The notes beneath the pieces are model-generated. The model did not search any database, was not told the DNA's origin, and saw only the letters and a program-made list of their open reading frames with translations. This document shows positions 23,033-35,094 of a DNA stretch of 64,000 bases, one piece after another; position 1 is the stretch's first letter, and every line of letters starts with the position of its first letter. The stretch covers positions 30,773,866 through 30,837,865 of the forward strand of contig NC_064846.1 of the NCBI RefSeq assembly GCF_024166365.1. Reading direction: 5' to 3'. A program made the translations under genes and the position numbers. This stretch comes from Elephas maximus indicus. Lineage: Eukaryota > Chordata > Mammalia > Proboscidea > Elephantidae.

Positions 23033-24633
23033 CCACTGGCTCCTCTTAATACACTCTCCACAAATGAAATTTCTCAGCGGCGTCAGTGGTCTGCTAGGCC
23101 CTCTAAAACACTACATCTGATTGCCAGTTATTAAGCATTTTTCTAGCCCCAGTAGTTATGTAAGTACTATTCTACAGCAGAAGCAGGCTTCTAATCAAGA
23201 ATCATCTCTTTTTGTCTGCAAAACCAAAAACAGAAAGCAAATAAATAAAAAATCCACCCCACTACCTCCAAAGGATAACAAAACAAAGAAAAACCTTAGT
23301 GAGCATTTATCATTGTACACATAAATTGTGACTTATAATTTGATTTTTTGCAGCAACACCTCATAAACAGTTTTTTTAAAGAGATTTATTACTTCACATA
23401 TGTTCACTTACCCAAGAAAATGTGCATTGCAAAAAATACTAAGGACACTGGAGTTTGTGCAATTTACACTTTTATGGTTGTTATTGTTTCTGATCAATTA
23501 ATCATCGGGAGAAGATCTGACAATATGGAGAGCTTGTTGAATAGTGATGAGCTGAAGAGTCAAGAAAGTTGCAAGCCAACTGAGACTTGTTTGATAAAAT
23601 CAATCATTTTGAAGAACATTACTTTTTAATTATTCCAAGCTCCTTGATAAAGTTAAAACCTATGGAGAACATGGGGATCATTCATGCTGCTATTCTTGCT
23701 GAAAATCATGTCAAACTTAACAATAAAGAATTATGAGTTAGAGTGTAATTGATACAAATAAAAGGAGGCACACAACTCTGAGAGTTTTACAAGAGTGGAA
23801 GGATGTTAGGTTTACTTCAAGGGAAGATTCCTTGTCAATTCTAAAGACACCTCCACCCTCAAGAGTTACACATTTCTGCTGATTCTACTCACTCATAATC
23901 AGTGTGCACAATAAACTACAGTGAGTTAGTCATAGACATTTTTCCTGTCTCTTTTATAACTAATTTAAAATAAGTGACTAGGGGTGAACGTATAGTGTGT
24001 GACCAAGAAACAAAGTATATTTTTATGTGGTTGTCTGGCCCATTTGGATATTGAGTCCAAAAAGCTTGAACTTATTAGCACCTTGTTCTGCCAATTGATG
24101 ATACCAAGTTACACACTCCAAAGGGAGAGTGTTTCACTGCTAAAGTGAACAATACAAGACTCTCTACACAACCCAGCCTGTGTTCCATATTATATTCTGT
24201 ATCTTTCATTTAGTATTGTATATCCAACCAGTTGGAAGTCTAAAGCTTTGTACTCCTTCTATTATGAACTATGAAAATATTTCATGAACTGTGCAAGATG
24301 ACAGGACAGTTTGTGAAATTTTTCATTAAAATATGATTATTATTTTGATCATTTAACATTTCTTAACCCAATCCATTTGAAGTCAAGGAAATATTATATA
24401 CTGGCATTTCACAATTGAATTTGACTTTGAGCATGATTTAAGTATTTGCTAAACAAAGTATTTTATCTAATAAAAAAATAGCAAACCCAGTTTTCAGTGG
24501 AGTAATCATTCTGGGAACGAAAACAATTACTTCATTTCTAGTATATTTGAATTTTGTTCCCATTGAAACTCATAATTTGTGGAATTTTTTAAAACCCCGG
24601 TTTATTTTTCATAAATGGCAAATTAAAAGAATT
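23033..24633. other. Intergenic DNA, nothing recognised
   Basis: This is a 1.6-kb stretch with no assignable gene or repeat. Frames of 67 and 93 codons near 23121-23629 show no motif and have AT-rich composition like their surroundings. Confidence 0.5.
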
Positions 24634-24650
24634 ACATACTCTAACCCTTA

Positions 24651-24806
24651 AAAAAAACATTTTCGTTGAGTTGATTCAGACTCATAGCGACCCCATAGGA
24701 CAGAGTAGAACTACTCCATAGGGTTTCCAAGCAGCAGCAGGTGGATTCGAAGTGCTGAACTTTTGGTTAACAGCTAAGCTCTTAACCACTGCGCCACCAA
24801 AGCTCC
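24651..24806 (-). repeat. AfroSINE
   Basis: This is a full-length SINE. ACATACTCT flanks it at 24634-24642 and 24807-24815. Confidence 0.88.
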
Positions 24807-25218
24807 ACATACTCTTTAGGACTGTTAATGTTTGTTTATTAAGCATCCATTGAGTCACTGTCTTATACAAACACAGCATTCCAGACCATGCTTGTTCACC
24901 AGGCTCTTACAATCTGTCAGCAGAAATTTCTGAAAATGTATATGCAACCAGAAGAATCTCAGTTATGAACAAAGAGTACAAAATATGCCTAAGTGTATGA
25001 ACAAAGTACAAAGTATACCTAAAGGGCTAAGAAATACAAAGCAAAGGAGATCCTTCTGCATGGACTTCCAGCACAGAAAGATTTTTGGAAATAAGTTTCA
25101 AAGAAATAGTGGGAATGGATTAGCAGATATGAAAGATGCTACAATTTGGACCTGGAGTCACTACTTTAAGGTAAAATAGAAATTATAAAAAAAAAAAAAT
25201 TTTTATATGCTTAATATA

Positions 25219-25380
25219 TGGAAACCCTGGTGGCATAGTGGTTAAGTGCTACGGCTGTTAACCAAGAGGTCGGCAGTTAGAATCCGCCAGGCGCTCCTTG
25301 GAAACTCTGTGGGGCAGTTCTACTCTGTCTTATAGGGTCGCTATGAGTCGAAATCAACTCGACAGCAGTGGGTTTGGTTT
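25219..25380 (+). repeat. AfroSINE, first of a tandem pair
   Basis: The head is GGAAACCCTGGTGGCATAGT and the tail is GGCAGTGGGTTTGG-like. TATGCTTAATATA flanks it on both sides at 25206-25218 and 25381-25393. Confidence 0.93.
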
Positions 25381-25393
25381 TATGCTTAATATA

Positions 25394-25560
25394 CAGAGCC
25401 CTGGTGGTGTAGTGGTTAAGAGCTTGGCTGCTAACCAAAAGGTCTGTAGTTTGAATCCACCAGCTGCTCCTTGGAAACCCTGTGGAGCAGTTCTACTCTG
25501 TCCTCTAGGGTCACTATAATTCAGAATTGGTTTGATGACAATGGGTTTGGTTTTTGGTTT
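25394..25560 (+). repeat. AfroSINE, second of a tandem pair
   Basis: The head is CAGAGCCCTGGTGGTGTAGT. It is flanked by TATGCTTAATATA at 25381-25393 and TGTGCTTAATATA at 25561-25573, so it used the same target sequence as its neighbour. Confidence 0.93.
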
Positions 25561-25796
25561 TGTGCTTAATATATAGATGAAATTTTTATTTTTTACCTTT
25601 AATTTTTTCTGTATGTATATGTTTTCTAGATTAAGTATACATATTAGAAGATATTTTGTTTTGGAGAATAATAGATTATTTAATCGATCTACCTAACTCC
25701 CCATCCTTACGCTTACTTTTTTTTTCAATCTGAAGCCAAGTAAATAACATTCTTTCTAAAAATCATTTTATTACTTCTCAGCATTATATTTCTTTA

Positions 25797-26610
25797 CTTT
25801 TACTTTTTTTAATTTTTATAAGTGGAAGTTTGCAAATCAAGTCAGTCTCTCACACAAAAACTTATATACACCTTGCTGTTGTTGTTGTTGTTAGGTGCCG
25901 TTGAGTTGGTTCTGACTCATAGCGACCCTATGCACAACAGAATGAAACACTGACTGGCCCTGAGCCATCCTTACAATCGTTGCTATGCTTGAGCTCATTG
26001 TTGCAGCCACTGTGTGAATCCACCTCCTTGAGGGTCTTCCTCTTTTCCACTGACCCTGTACTCTGCCAAGCATGATGTCGTTCTCCAGGAACTGATCCCT
26101 CCTGACAACATGTCCAAAGTATGTAAGACGCATTCTCACCATCCTTGCTTCTAAGGAGCATTATGGTTGTACTTCTTCCAAGACATATTTGTTCATTCTT
26201 TTGGCATATTCAATATTCTCCGCCAACACCACAATTCAAAGGGGTCAATTCTTCTTCGATCTTCCTTATTCATCGTCCAGCTTTCACATGCATACGATGC
26301 GATTGAAAACACCATGGCTTGGGTCAGGTGCACCCTAGTCTTCAAGGTGACATCTTTGCTCTTCAATACTTTAAAGAGGTCCTTTGCAGCAGATTTACCC
26401 AATACAATGCGTCTTTTGATTTCTTGACTGCTGCTTCCATGGGTTTTGATTGTGGATCCAAGCAAAATGAAATCCTTGACAACTTCAATCTATTCTCCAT
26501 TTATCATGATGTTGCTCATTGGTCCTTGGTACACACTCCCAATTGCTCTTGCCCTAATGAGACAGCCCGCTCCCTCCCTCCACCCTCTCTTTGTGTGTCC
26601 ATTCCGCCAG
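25797..26610 (-). mobile_element. L1 3' end of a U6-L1 chimeric retrocopy, split by RTE
   Basis: The minus-strand L1 3' UTR lies in two pieces (26524-26610 and 25797-25875). It carries the usual TGAGACAGCCCGCTCCCTCC-type text and ends in a T-run on the plus strand. It is fused directly to U6 sequence at 26611. A perfect 15-bp duplication, CATTATATTTCTTTA, lies at 25782-25796 and 26718-26732, outside both parts. One insertion event therefore made the chimera. Confidence 0.92.
25876..26523 (-). mobile_element. RTE fragment (5' truncated) inserted in the chimera
   Basis: This is the RTE 3' end on the minus strand with a (GTT)n terminus at 25876-25892. It covers the C-terminal part of the reverse transcriptase region; a 90-codon frame runs over 26193-26465. 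CCTTG flanks both sides (25871-25875, 26524-26528), a short candidate duplication of L1 text. Confidence 0.88.
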
Positions 26611-26717
26611 AAAAATATGGAACGCTTCACGAATATGCGTGTCATCCTTGTGCAGGGGACACGCTAATATTCTCTGTATTGTTCCAACTTTAGTATATGT
26701 GCTGCTGAAGGAAGCAC
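26611..26717 (-). pseudogene. RNU6: U6 snRNA retropseudogene, full length
   Basis: The minus strand carries all 107 positions of U6, from GTGCTTCCTTCAGCAGCACA to the terminal CCATATTTTT, with roughly ten substitutions against the mammalian sequence as I know it. U6 position 1 abuts the target duplication and the last U6 base abuts L1 3' UTR. In a functional gene U6 is a spliceosomal RNA made by Pol III from upstream elements; here those cannot have been carried along, so this copy is a processed relic. Confidence 0.95.
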
Positions 26718-26732
26718 CATTATATTTCTTTA

Positions 26733-27865
26733 AATGATCATAATTACGATTGCACTGGTTTTTCTCAATTTTGAGAAGAAATGAACAGTATGGTCAGCTT
26801 TTATTGTAACAACTTGAATGTGAAATTTATTTTCATGCATTTAAATAGTGTTTTGTTTACATGGTAGAGTTTGATTTTCAGCCAAAACTATGTATTTGTT
26901 GACATCATCGAGTGTCTTCAGTATTGCCCACCGACTCGGAAGAAATAATGCATGCAGTAGTACATGAGTTCCATTGAAAGGAATGTAATAATTGAAAATA
27001 GTCTAAAAGATCGCCACTTTTATATGTAGCATTTGTTCACATAAATTATATTGGAGCCCTACCATAGCATACCCTCCTCCCTTTTTCTGTTAGTGTCATG
27101 CCAAAGGCCATATCTAAAGTGGTTATAATTTATCTTTATTAATTCTACTGGTGCATAGTTGCACAATTATTGTGACTATGCTTATTCATATCTGAAAAAC
27201 TAAATACAGTCATTTGTTTTTTCAGCCTAATTGGAACACTGAAATTGTGTACTGTGATGTGAACAAACACAAATGGTCATTTGAAACCAGAAATATTAGA
27301 AAATAAATTAAATATATAGACATGAGAATGAAGTAATTTGAATTTCAGGCTTAACAATTAATTATCGTATTTAGGAGTCGAAACATCAGTTTGATTTAAT
27401 TACACACGTATGTAACCTGCAACACGATTAAAAATGTCCTTGTATAATTTTATTTTATACAATTTTGTAAGTTTCATTTATTATAAACAATGAAACATTA
27501 GTAAAGTTGACTAGGCATTGTACTTAGAATTTTTTTCCAATCACAAGGGGAGCATTAGTTATGTTTATAACTTGTCACTGATATGAGTTGAAAAGAACAT
27601 GTATGAATCTATTTTCATGATGTTCTGGCACAGTTAAAGGTACTCTAAATAGTGGAAACATCTTGTTAGACATGCACTATCTTAAAATTAGTTGTATGTG
27701 TTTTAACGATGGTGATAAAAGTATTATTATGCTGCTGCTTGATGTATAGATAATGAGGTTTTTAATGGACGGCTGCTCTACTTTTATATTTTATGATTGC
27801 AGAACATAAATGATTGTAGGACCTGCAGCCCTCATTTTTATGAAAATTGAAAATAAAATAGTCAT
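26733..27865. other. Intergenic DNA, nothing recognised
   Basis: This is strongly AT-rich sequence. I see no frame of note and no assignable repeat. Confidence 0.5.
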
Positions 27866-28020
27866 TAAACCCATTGCCATCGAGTCAATTCTGACTCATA
27901 GCAACCTTTTAGGATAGAGTAGAACTGCCCCATAGGGTTTCTAAGGAGCACTGCTAGATTCTAACTGCCATCCTTTTGGTTAGCAGCTGAGCTCTTAACC
28001 ACTGTGCCACCAGGGCTCCT
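27866..28020 (-). repeat. AfroSINE
   Basis: This is a full-length minus-strand SINE ending at the head complement CCACCAGGGCTCCT. GTCATTA occurs on both sides. Confidence 0.85.
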
Positions 28021-28077
28021 AACTGTCATTACCAACCATTTATTCAACACATATTTGCTGAGTACCTACTCTCTACC

Positions 28078-28206
28078 CAGTGGTTAAGAGCTTGGCTGCT
28101 GACCAAAGCTCCACCAGCTGCTCCTTGGAAACTCTATGGAGTAGTTCTACTCTGTTCTATAGGGTTGTTATGAGTTGGAATCAAATCGAAGGGAATTTTT
28201 TTTTAA
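28078..28206 (+). repeat. AfroSINE with short internal loss
   Basis: It begins at CAGTGGTTAAGAGCTTGGCT, so the first head bases are missing. The B-box segment is partly deleted. It ends in a T-run just upstream of RTE-F. Confidence 0.8.
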
Positions 28207-28226
28207 CTCTGTACAAAAGACAAAAT

Positions 28227-31100
28227 CCCCCACATGTCTGTCAGTTTGCCCTACTATGAGGGCTTGCATGTTGCTCTGATGCTGAAAGCTATGCCACTGG
28301 TATTCAGATACCAGCAGGGTCACCCATGGAGGACAGGTTTCAGCTGAGCTTCCAGACTAAGAAAGAACAGGAAGAAGTACCCAGCAGTCTACTTCTGAAA
28401 AGAATTAACCAGTGAAAACTTTACGAATCCCACCCAGTGCCGTTGAGTCGATTCTGACTCATAGCGACCCTATAGGACAGAGTAGAACTGCCCTACAGAG
28501 TTTCCAAGGAGCACCCGGTGGCTTCGAACTGCCGACCTCTTGGTTAGCAGTCGTTGCACTTAACCATTACACCACTAGGGTTTCCACCTTATGAATAAAT
28601 ACCACAATATTGTCTTATATAGTGCCAGAAGATGAGCTCCCCAGATGGGAAGGAACTCAAAAGACGACTAGGGAAGAGCTGCCTCCTCAGAGTAGAGTTG
28701 ACCTTAATGACGTGGATGGTGTCAAACTCTTGAGACCTTTATTTGCTGATGTGGCACGACTCCAAATGAGAAGAAACAGCTGCAAACATCCATTAATAAT
28801 CCAAATATGGGATGTATGAATCTAGAAAAATTGGAAATTGTAAAAAATGAACTGGAACGCAGAAACATCGATATCCTAGGTTTTAGTGAGCTGAAATGGA
28901 CTGGTATTAGCCATCTTGAATCAGACAATCACATGGTCTACTATGCCAGGAATGACAAAGAGGAATGGCATTGCATTCATTGTCGAAAAGAACATTTCAA
29001 GATCTATCCTGAAGTAAACGCTGTCAGTGATAGGATAATATCTATACATCTACAAGGAAGACCAGTTAATACAACTATTATTCAAGTTTATGCACCAACC
29101 ACTAAGGCCACAGATGAAGAAATTGAAGATTTTTACCAGATTCTGCAGTCTGAAATTGATCGAACATGTAATCAGGATGTATTGATAATTACTGGTGATT
29201 GGAATGTGTATGTTGGAAACAAAGAGGGATTGGTAGTTGGAAAATATGGCCTTGAGACAGAAACAATGACAGAGATCACATGATAGAATTTTGAAAGACC
29301 AATGATTTCTTCATTGCAAGACAAAGTAAAGTATTATAATGACACGTGCAAAGAGCTGGAGATAGAAAACCAAAAGGGAAGAACACGCTCAGCATTTTTC
29401 GCGCTGAAAGAACCGAAGAAAAAATTCAAGCCTCAAGTTGCAATAGTGAAGGATTCTAAAGGGAAATATTAAATGACGCAGGAAACATCAAAAGAAGATG
29501 GAAAGAATACACAGAGACATTATACCAAATAAAATTGGTCGATGTTCAACCATTTCAAAAGGTATCGTATGATCAGGAACCAATGGTACTGAAGGAAGAA
29601 GTCCAAGATGCACTGAAGGCATTGGCAAAAAACAAGGCTCCAGGAATTGACAAAGTATCAATTGATACATTTCAACAAACGCATGCAGCTCTGGAAGTGC
29701 TCACTCGTCTATGCCAAGAAATTGGAAGACAGCTACCAGGCCAATTGACTGGAAGAGATCCGTATTTATACCCATTCCCAAGAAAGGTGATCCAACTGAA
29801 TACGGAAATTATTGAACAATATCCTTAATATCACACGCAAGCAAAATTTTGCTAAAGATCATTGAAAGGTGGCTGCAGCAGTATATCGATAGGGAACTGC
29901 CAGAAACTGAGGCCGGTTTCAGAAGAGGACTTGGAACCAGGGGTATCATTGCTGACGTCAGATGGATCTTGGCTGAAAGCAGAGAATACCAGAAAGAGGT
30001 TTACCTGTGTTTTATTGACTATGCAGAGGCATTCAACTGTGTGGATCATAACAAATTTTGGATAACATTGCGAAGAATGGGAATTCCAGAACACTTAATT
30101 GTGCTCATGAGGAACCTGTACATAGATCAAGAGGCAGTTATTCGAACAGAACAAGGGAATATGGCATGATTTAAAGTCAGGAAAGGTGTGCGTCAGGATT
30201 GTACACTTTCACCATAGGTATTCAATCTGTATGATGAACAAATAATCTGAGAAGCTGGGCTATATGAAGAAGAACGGGGCATCAGGATTGGAGGAAGACT
30301 CATTAACAACCCGTTTTATGCAAATGACACAACCTTGCTTGCTGAAAGTGAAAGGGACTTGAAGTACTTACTGATGAAAATCAAAGACCACAACCTTCAG
30401 CATGGATTACACTTGACCATAAAGAAAACAAAAATCCTCACAACTAGACCAATAAGCCACGTCATGATAAATAGAGAAAAGATTGAAGTTGTCACAGATT
30501 TCATTTTACTTGGATGCACCATCAACAGCCATGGAAGCAGCAGTCAAGAAATCAAAAGATGCATTGCATTGGGCAAATCTGCTGCAAAGGACCTCTTTAA
30601 AGTGTTGCAAAGCAAAGATGTCTCCTTGAAGACTACGAAGTGCCTGACCCAAGCCATGGTATTTTCAGTCGCATCATATGCATGTGAAAGCTGGACAGTG
30701 AATAAGGAAGACCGAAGAAGAATTGATGCCTTTGAATTGTGGTGTTGGCAAAGAATATTGACTATAAAACGGACTGCCAAAAGAATGAACAAATCTGCCT
30801 TGGAAGAAGCACAACCAGAATGCTCCTTAGAAGCAAGGATGACTGTGTCTTACATACTTTGGACATGCTGTCAGGAGGCACCAGTTCCTGGAGAAGGACG
30901 TCATGCTTGGTAAAGTAGAGGGTCAGCGAAAAAGAGGAAGACCCTCAACAAGATGGACTGACACAGTGCCTGCGACAATGGGATCAAGCATAGCAAGGAT
31001 TGTAAGGATGGCGCAGGACAAGGCAGTGTTTCATTCTGTGGTATATAGGGTCACTGTGAGTCAGAACCGACTAGACAGCACCCAACAACAACAAAAAAAA
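28227..31100 (+). mobile_element. RTE-F: RTE with an internal deletion
   Basis: The copy starts with CCCCCACATGTCTGTCAG and ends in ACAACAACAAAAAAAA. An AfroSINE sits in its leader. Near 29319 the endonuclease C-terminal segment is joined to the linker before the reverse transcriptase, and about 0.5 kb is missing relative to RTE-C (roughly its 5676-6184). The reverse transcriptase reads FIDYAEAFN, so the motif A Asp is changed. Several stops interrupt the rest; a 192-codon frame remains at 30335-30913. Confidence 0.88.
28429..28585 (-). repeat. AfroSINE in the RTE-F leader
   Basis: ACTTTACGAAT (28418-28428) and ACCTTATGAAT (28586-28596) are the diverged target duplication. The second matches the RTE leader text in other copies. 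Confidence 0.87.
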
Positions 31101-31435
31101 GCTTGTGGTGTACATATGACGAATACATGACTCTTACCCACAAAGAGATCATGATTGGATAAGATAAAAAGGTATATTCATTAATAATCACACTGTAATA
31201 TATGTATACTAATAGAGTATGTATAAAAACTTGGCAATACAGTATATGCTGTTATGCATTGTTGTTGGTTTTTTCAACAATTTCTGACAATATTAACTCA
31301 ATGACATTAATTACATTCATCATGCTGTGCAACTATTATCACTACCTTTTTCCCAATTTTTCAACCACCATTAACAGAAACTCAGAGTCCCCTAAGCAAT
31401 AACTTCATCTCTCCCCCTCCCTCCCACCCTTTTGT
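31101..31435. other. Intergenic DNA, nothing recognised
   Basis: This is a short AT-rich gap between RTE-F and a small RTE fragment. I see nothing assignable. Confidence 0.5.
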
Positions 31436-31545
31436 GGTGGTTGTTGTTGGTAGGTGCCTTCCATTAGGTTGTGACTCATAGCGACCCTATGTACAACAGA
31501 AGAAACACTGCCCGGTCCTGCACCATCCTCACAGTCATTTTTGTT
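31436..31545 (-). repeat. RTE 3'-terminal fragment
   Basis: The GTTGTTGTTGGTAGGTGCC terminus and the ACTCATAGCGACCCTATGTA segment identify the last 100 bases of an RTE. Confidence 0.8.
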
Positions 31546-32478
31546 TTTCATCCTATTGTTTATTGTTGTTTTGATTTAAAAATCTGAATGATGAAAGTCA
31601 TTATCAAAGTATCATACAGTCAAATAGAGTGTGGCTACTGTATTCACACCACATCCTTTTCAGAAAATGTTTTAAATGAAGTGAGTGCCTACTATGGGCA
31701 AAGCAGTTTGTTTACTTTTATCTAAAAACTGTGACCTTGCTTGAGGAAGAAAAAAAAGTGAGATGATTGAATGATTTTCCTGCATTTTCTCCACATGTCT
31801 TTATCCTTCTGCATTGATCAAATCTGTATTTTCCGTCCTTACTCCCCATTCTCTAACTTGTACACTTTTCTTTCTAATAAGAGGATTTTTTAAAACCCTA
31901 TTGATTTAAGTAACTTAACAACAATTGCGAATTGAGTGAAGAGCACACTGTATATAACCTTGCTTCCATCCTATTTATAAATAATAATCACAGGAATAAT
32001 AGCACTATTTATGATAAGATCTCTAAGCAATTTCTGAACAAGTCACCTCCTGTGGCAACTGATTATGACATTAAGAAGATAAATATAGAACTATTTCCTC
32101 AGAATCATTCAAGAAATCAGTAAAGCAGACAGGGTGTTCTTACAAGTACATAGAGTATAACTTGTTTGCCCTAAATATCTATCTTTTTAGCCACCATCCT
32201 CCACTGAGTGAAATTCCCACCAAGAGCCATTAATCGATTAGACAACATAAGAAGGTCCCAGCTAAGGAGTCTGCTACTTGTGAGGATGCTTTAAAGTGCT
32301 TGGCATGGATTATTTTTATCAGATTAGCTAGTTGATATCTGGAGTGTGTAAGTTTTAAGGAAAGAAGCAATAAGGTAGTAGTAAAAAGAAAAGAAACAGT
32401 ATGGGGGCTCTAAGAAGGAGAATCTGTCTCTCGTTTGGAAAAACCCCTGGTAACCTCATCTGAACACCACTGTGAGGG
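31546..32478. other. Intergenic DNA, nothing recognised
   Basis: I see no gene or assignable repeat in this stretch. Confidence 0.5.
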
Positions 32479-32700
32479 AATAAACCCCTGGGTGACACAA
32501 AGGATTAAGAGCTCAGCTGATAACTGAAAAATTGGCAGTTTGAATCCACTCCAAGGCACCTCAGAAGAAAGGCCTGGTGATCTACTTCCAAAAGATCAGC
32601 CATTGAAAACCCTGTGGAGCACAGTTCTACTCCAACACATAGGGCCACTATGAGTCAGAATCCACTGGACTCAAAAGCAACTCATTTGGTTTGGGTTTTT
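32479..32700 (+). repeat. AfroSINE, older type with RTE-like middle
   Basis: A tRNA-like head (CCCTGGGTGACACAAAGGAT) is followed at 32564-32620 by text that lines up with the RTE leader (RTE-C 4881-4940), for example CCATTGAAAACCC against CCGGTGAAAACCT. The end (CACTATGAGTCAGAATCCAC) lines up with the RTE 3' terminus. It is an older and longer SINE variant. Confidence 0.8.
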
Positions 32701-34897
32701 ATACAGAAACAATGGCTTTCCACAATCCAGGAATTTTCCTAAATAAAAGAACCTTTAACCCTGGATATAAATTATGCCACTCCCCTAGAAGACAGAAGTG
32801 GATGCAGGGTTTGTTTCACATCAGGAACCTGGCCAGCAACTTAAAAAATTGCCAGGTGTTGGGCTGAGGAAAGTCTTCCTACCGGAAGATCTTCTGCCTC
32901 ACACTAGCATAAAAACATTAGCATAAGCTAGTGTAAATATATACTTAACAAGTGTGTTGCCATTAGCCCAGCCCATTTCTATAACAAACATCAGTTATCA
33001 ATCATGCCATTTGTTTCCTCTGGGTTGGGATAAAGCCTTAGAATTCTTCTTAGCCCACCACTTCTAAAAGCAGCTGCCAATTGTTTAGAGGTTGTCCTTG
33101 ATAAGAAACTAATTTTTCACCCCAGGAGTAAGATAACCTCAAGAGATAATAAGGGCATTATAATTGCAAAACTTATTTACACTATGCCAAGTTGTGTAAA
33201 GCCAATTCACACTCTTTACTTCTCTAGAAATTAACAATCTGATCTTCCACAATATCTCCAATCTATTAGATATGAGGATCAGAGCAGATGGAGAGAACTA
33301 AATCTTTTCCTAACCTGATAAACTAAGTCTGAGGCTGTTTTAATAATTATTCTTATATGACTCAGTTTGTGCTTGTTTACTCACATAAATTCTTAGTCTT
33401 TTGGAGTTTCACCACCTTCCTTCTACAAGATAGCATCTGAATATTTTGAGGAGGAATACGGCTCATGCAATTTCATTGTGGTAAACACTGATGTCTGAAT
33501 CCTTGCAGGTTACTGCTGAAGAATGGCTGGACTGATCTGTTTTTTGGACAATGACTGCTAAGGTAAGATGAACCTCATCTAGTCTTTTAGTGATGTGCTG
33601 AAAACTACCTCTAGAGCCATGTATCCAAAGACTCAATCTTCTCACCCCAAACAGCCTCCTTTTCTTGTTTATAGGTCATAGCTTGTCTACCTGTACTCTC
33701 ATTACCTCCAAAGCACCTTACCAGAATACAGAGGAACTTCTGAGTCATGTATACGCTTGTGAAACCAGGAACACTGGCTCAGGCAACACCCACAAATTAT
33801 ACTGTACTATTTATTTTATTTTATACATTGTTGGAAATGGTTATGTGTGTGCCTTTTAGAGACTTGCAGCTTACCCTACTATAGTAGAGAAAATGTGTCA
33901 CTAGGCCTGATACCTTCGATCTTCTGTATACATACTTAAATATCTCTAAAGACATACACACTCACATACAACTTGAAGTTCAAAATCAAATTGAAGTTGG
34001 GAGTTGGGAATGGAGATAAGAATCCTGACATCAGACTTTCTCCACGTGCCTCTGTCTATCTTGCTCTCTCCACAATACCACAAGATGTAAGAAGAATCTC
34101 ATTTCTATCCAGTAATTCTCTCTAGTCTACCTGGGCCAAAGTGGACAAGTTTCAGGTTTTTTATGTACTCAAAATCATTTATTGCTTCTTAACCCAATCT
34201 CTTGACTATGACTTAATGGCCAGGTGTGAAAGAGAAAATAGCCTACCGATAAATAAACCAACTTAGGAGACATTTCAAAAATGTCTTATCTGTTATAGAA
34301 ATATATCGGTCTTCCTTGATTATATGCCTCCAGTAGAAAAGCAGAATTAATTTATTGTTGCTGTTATGGTTTTCCTATACAATAACTGCACACATTGAAG
34401 AGGATTATTATTGCCTCTTAGATAATTTAATAGGTTGGAACTCAGCAAAATTTATGCAGAAGTATGAGCTTTTGTGACAAAAATTTTGGTCTATAACCAA
34501 CATATTCCAATAGGAGACATTGTTCCATCAAACTGAACCAAATTTGAAATTTTATATTTACAGTTTTATATGTGGGATTAAAACAAGCAAGGTTTTTTCC
34601 TCCTGTCAAAACATAAATACTCTGAACAAATTAACAAGTTAAAACATCATTTATTTTTACTTTAGCATGTTTGGATTAATTAGATCCTTTCCTGACAACA
34701 GTTATTTTGGGTCAAATGCAGGCTGAACAGAGCATGAGGTCATCAAATTACAGGAAGAGTTGCTCATGAAATGGTATCATCATATGTGAGAAGTTCACAG
34801 AATTTTTTTTTAATGTAAAAGTTGTTTTGAAGACAAGGGCCAGCACTAACTTCAATAAACCAAAACCTAGAGGGTTGACTGGACGTTTAACTGTTCT
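32701..34897. other. Intergenic DNA, nothing recognised
   Basis: This is a 2.2-kb stretch of single-copy-looking sequence with no assignable repeat. Short frames (60-64 codons) show no motif. It is one of the better candidates for non-repetitive sequence in the window. Confidence 0.5.
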
Positions 34898-35094
34898 TCC
34901 GACTTCTTAAACCAGTGGATTCCGACCCATAGCTACTCTGTAGGACAGAGTAGAACTGCCCCATAGGGTTTCTAAGGCCGTAATCTTTACAGAAGCAGAC
35001 TGCCACATCTTTCTCCCACGGAGTGGTTATGGCTTCACACTGGCAGCCTTTTGGTTAGCAGCTGAGTGCTTATCCACTGCACCACCTGGGGTCC
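34898..35094 (-). repeat. AfroSINE, older long type
   Basis: This minus-strand copy includes the CCGTAATCTTTACAGAAGC segment and ends near the head complement CCACCTGGGGTCC. Confidence 0.85.

Noticed and set aside
24634..25573. Regularly repeated 160-bp units as a CRISPR-like or satellite array
   Set aside because: The units are AfroSINEs with separate duplications and varied orientation; no short repeat-spacer pattern exists.
26611..26717. A functional U6 gene
   Set aside because: It has about ten substitutions, is fused to L1 sequence, and is enclosed by a retrotransposition duplication, so the external Pol III promoter was not carried along.
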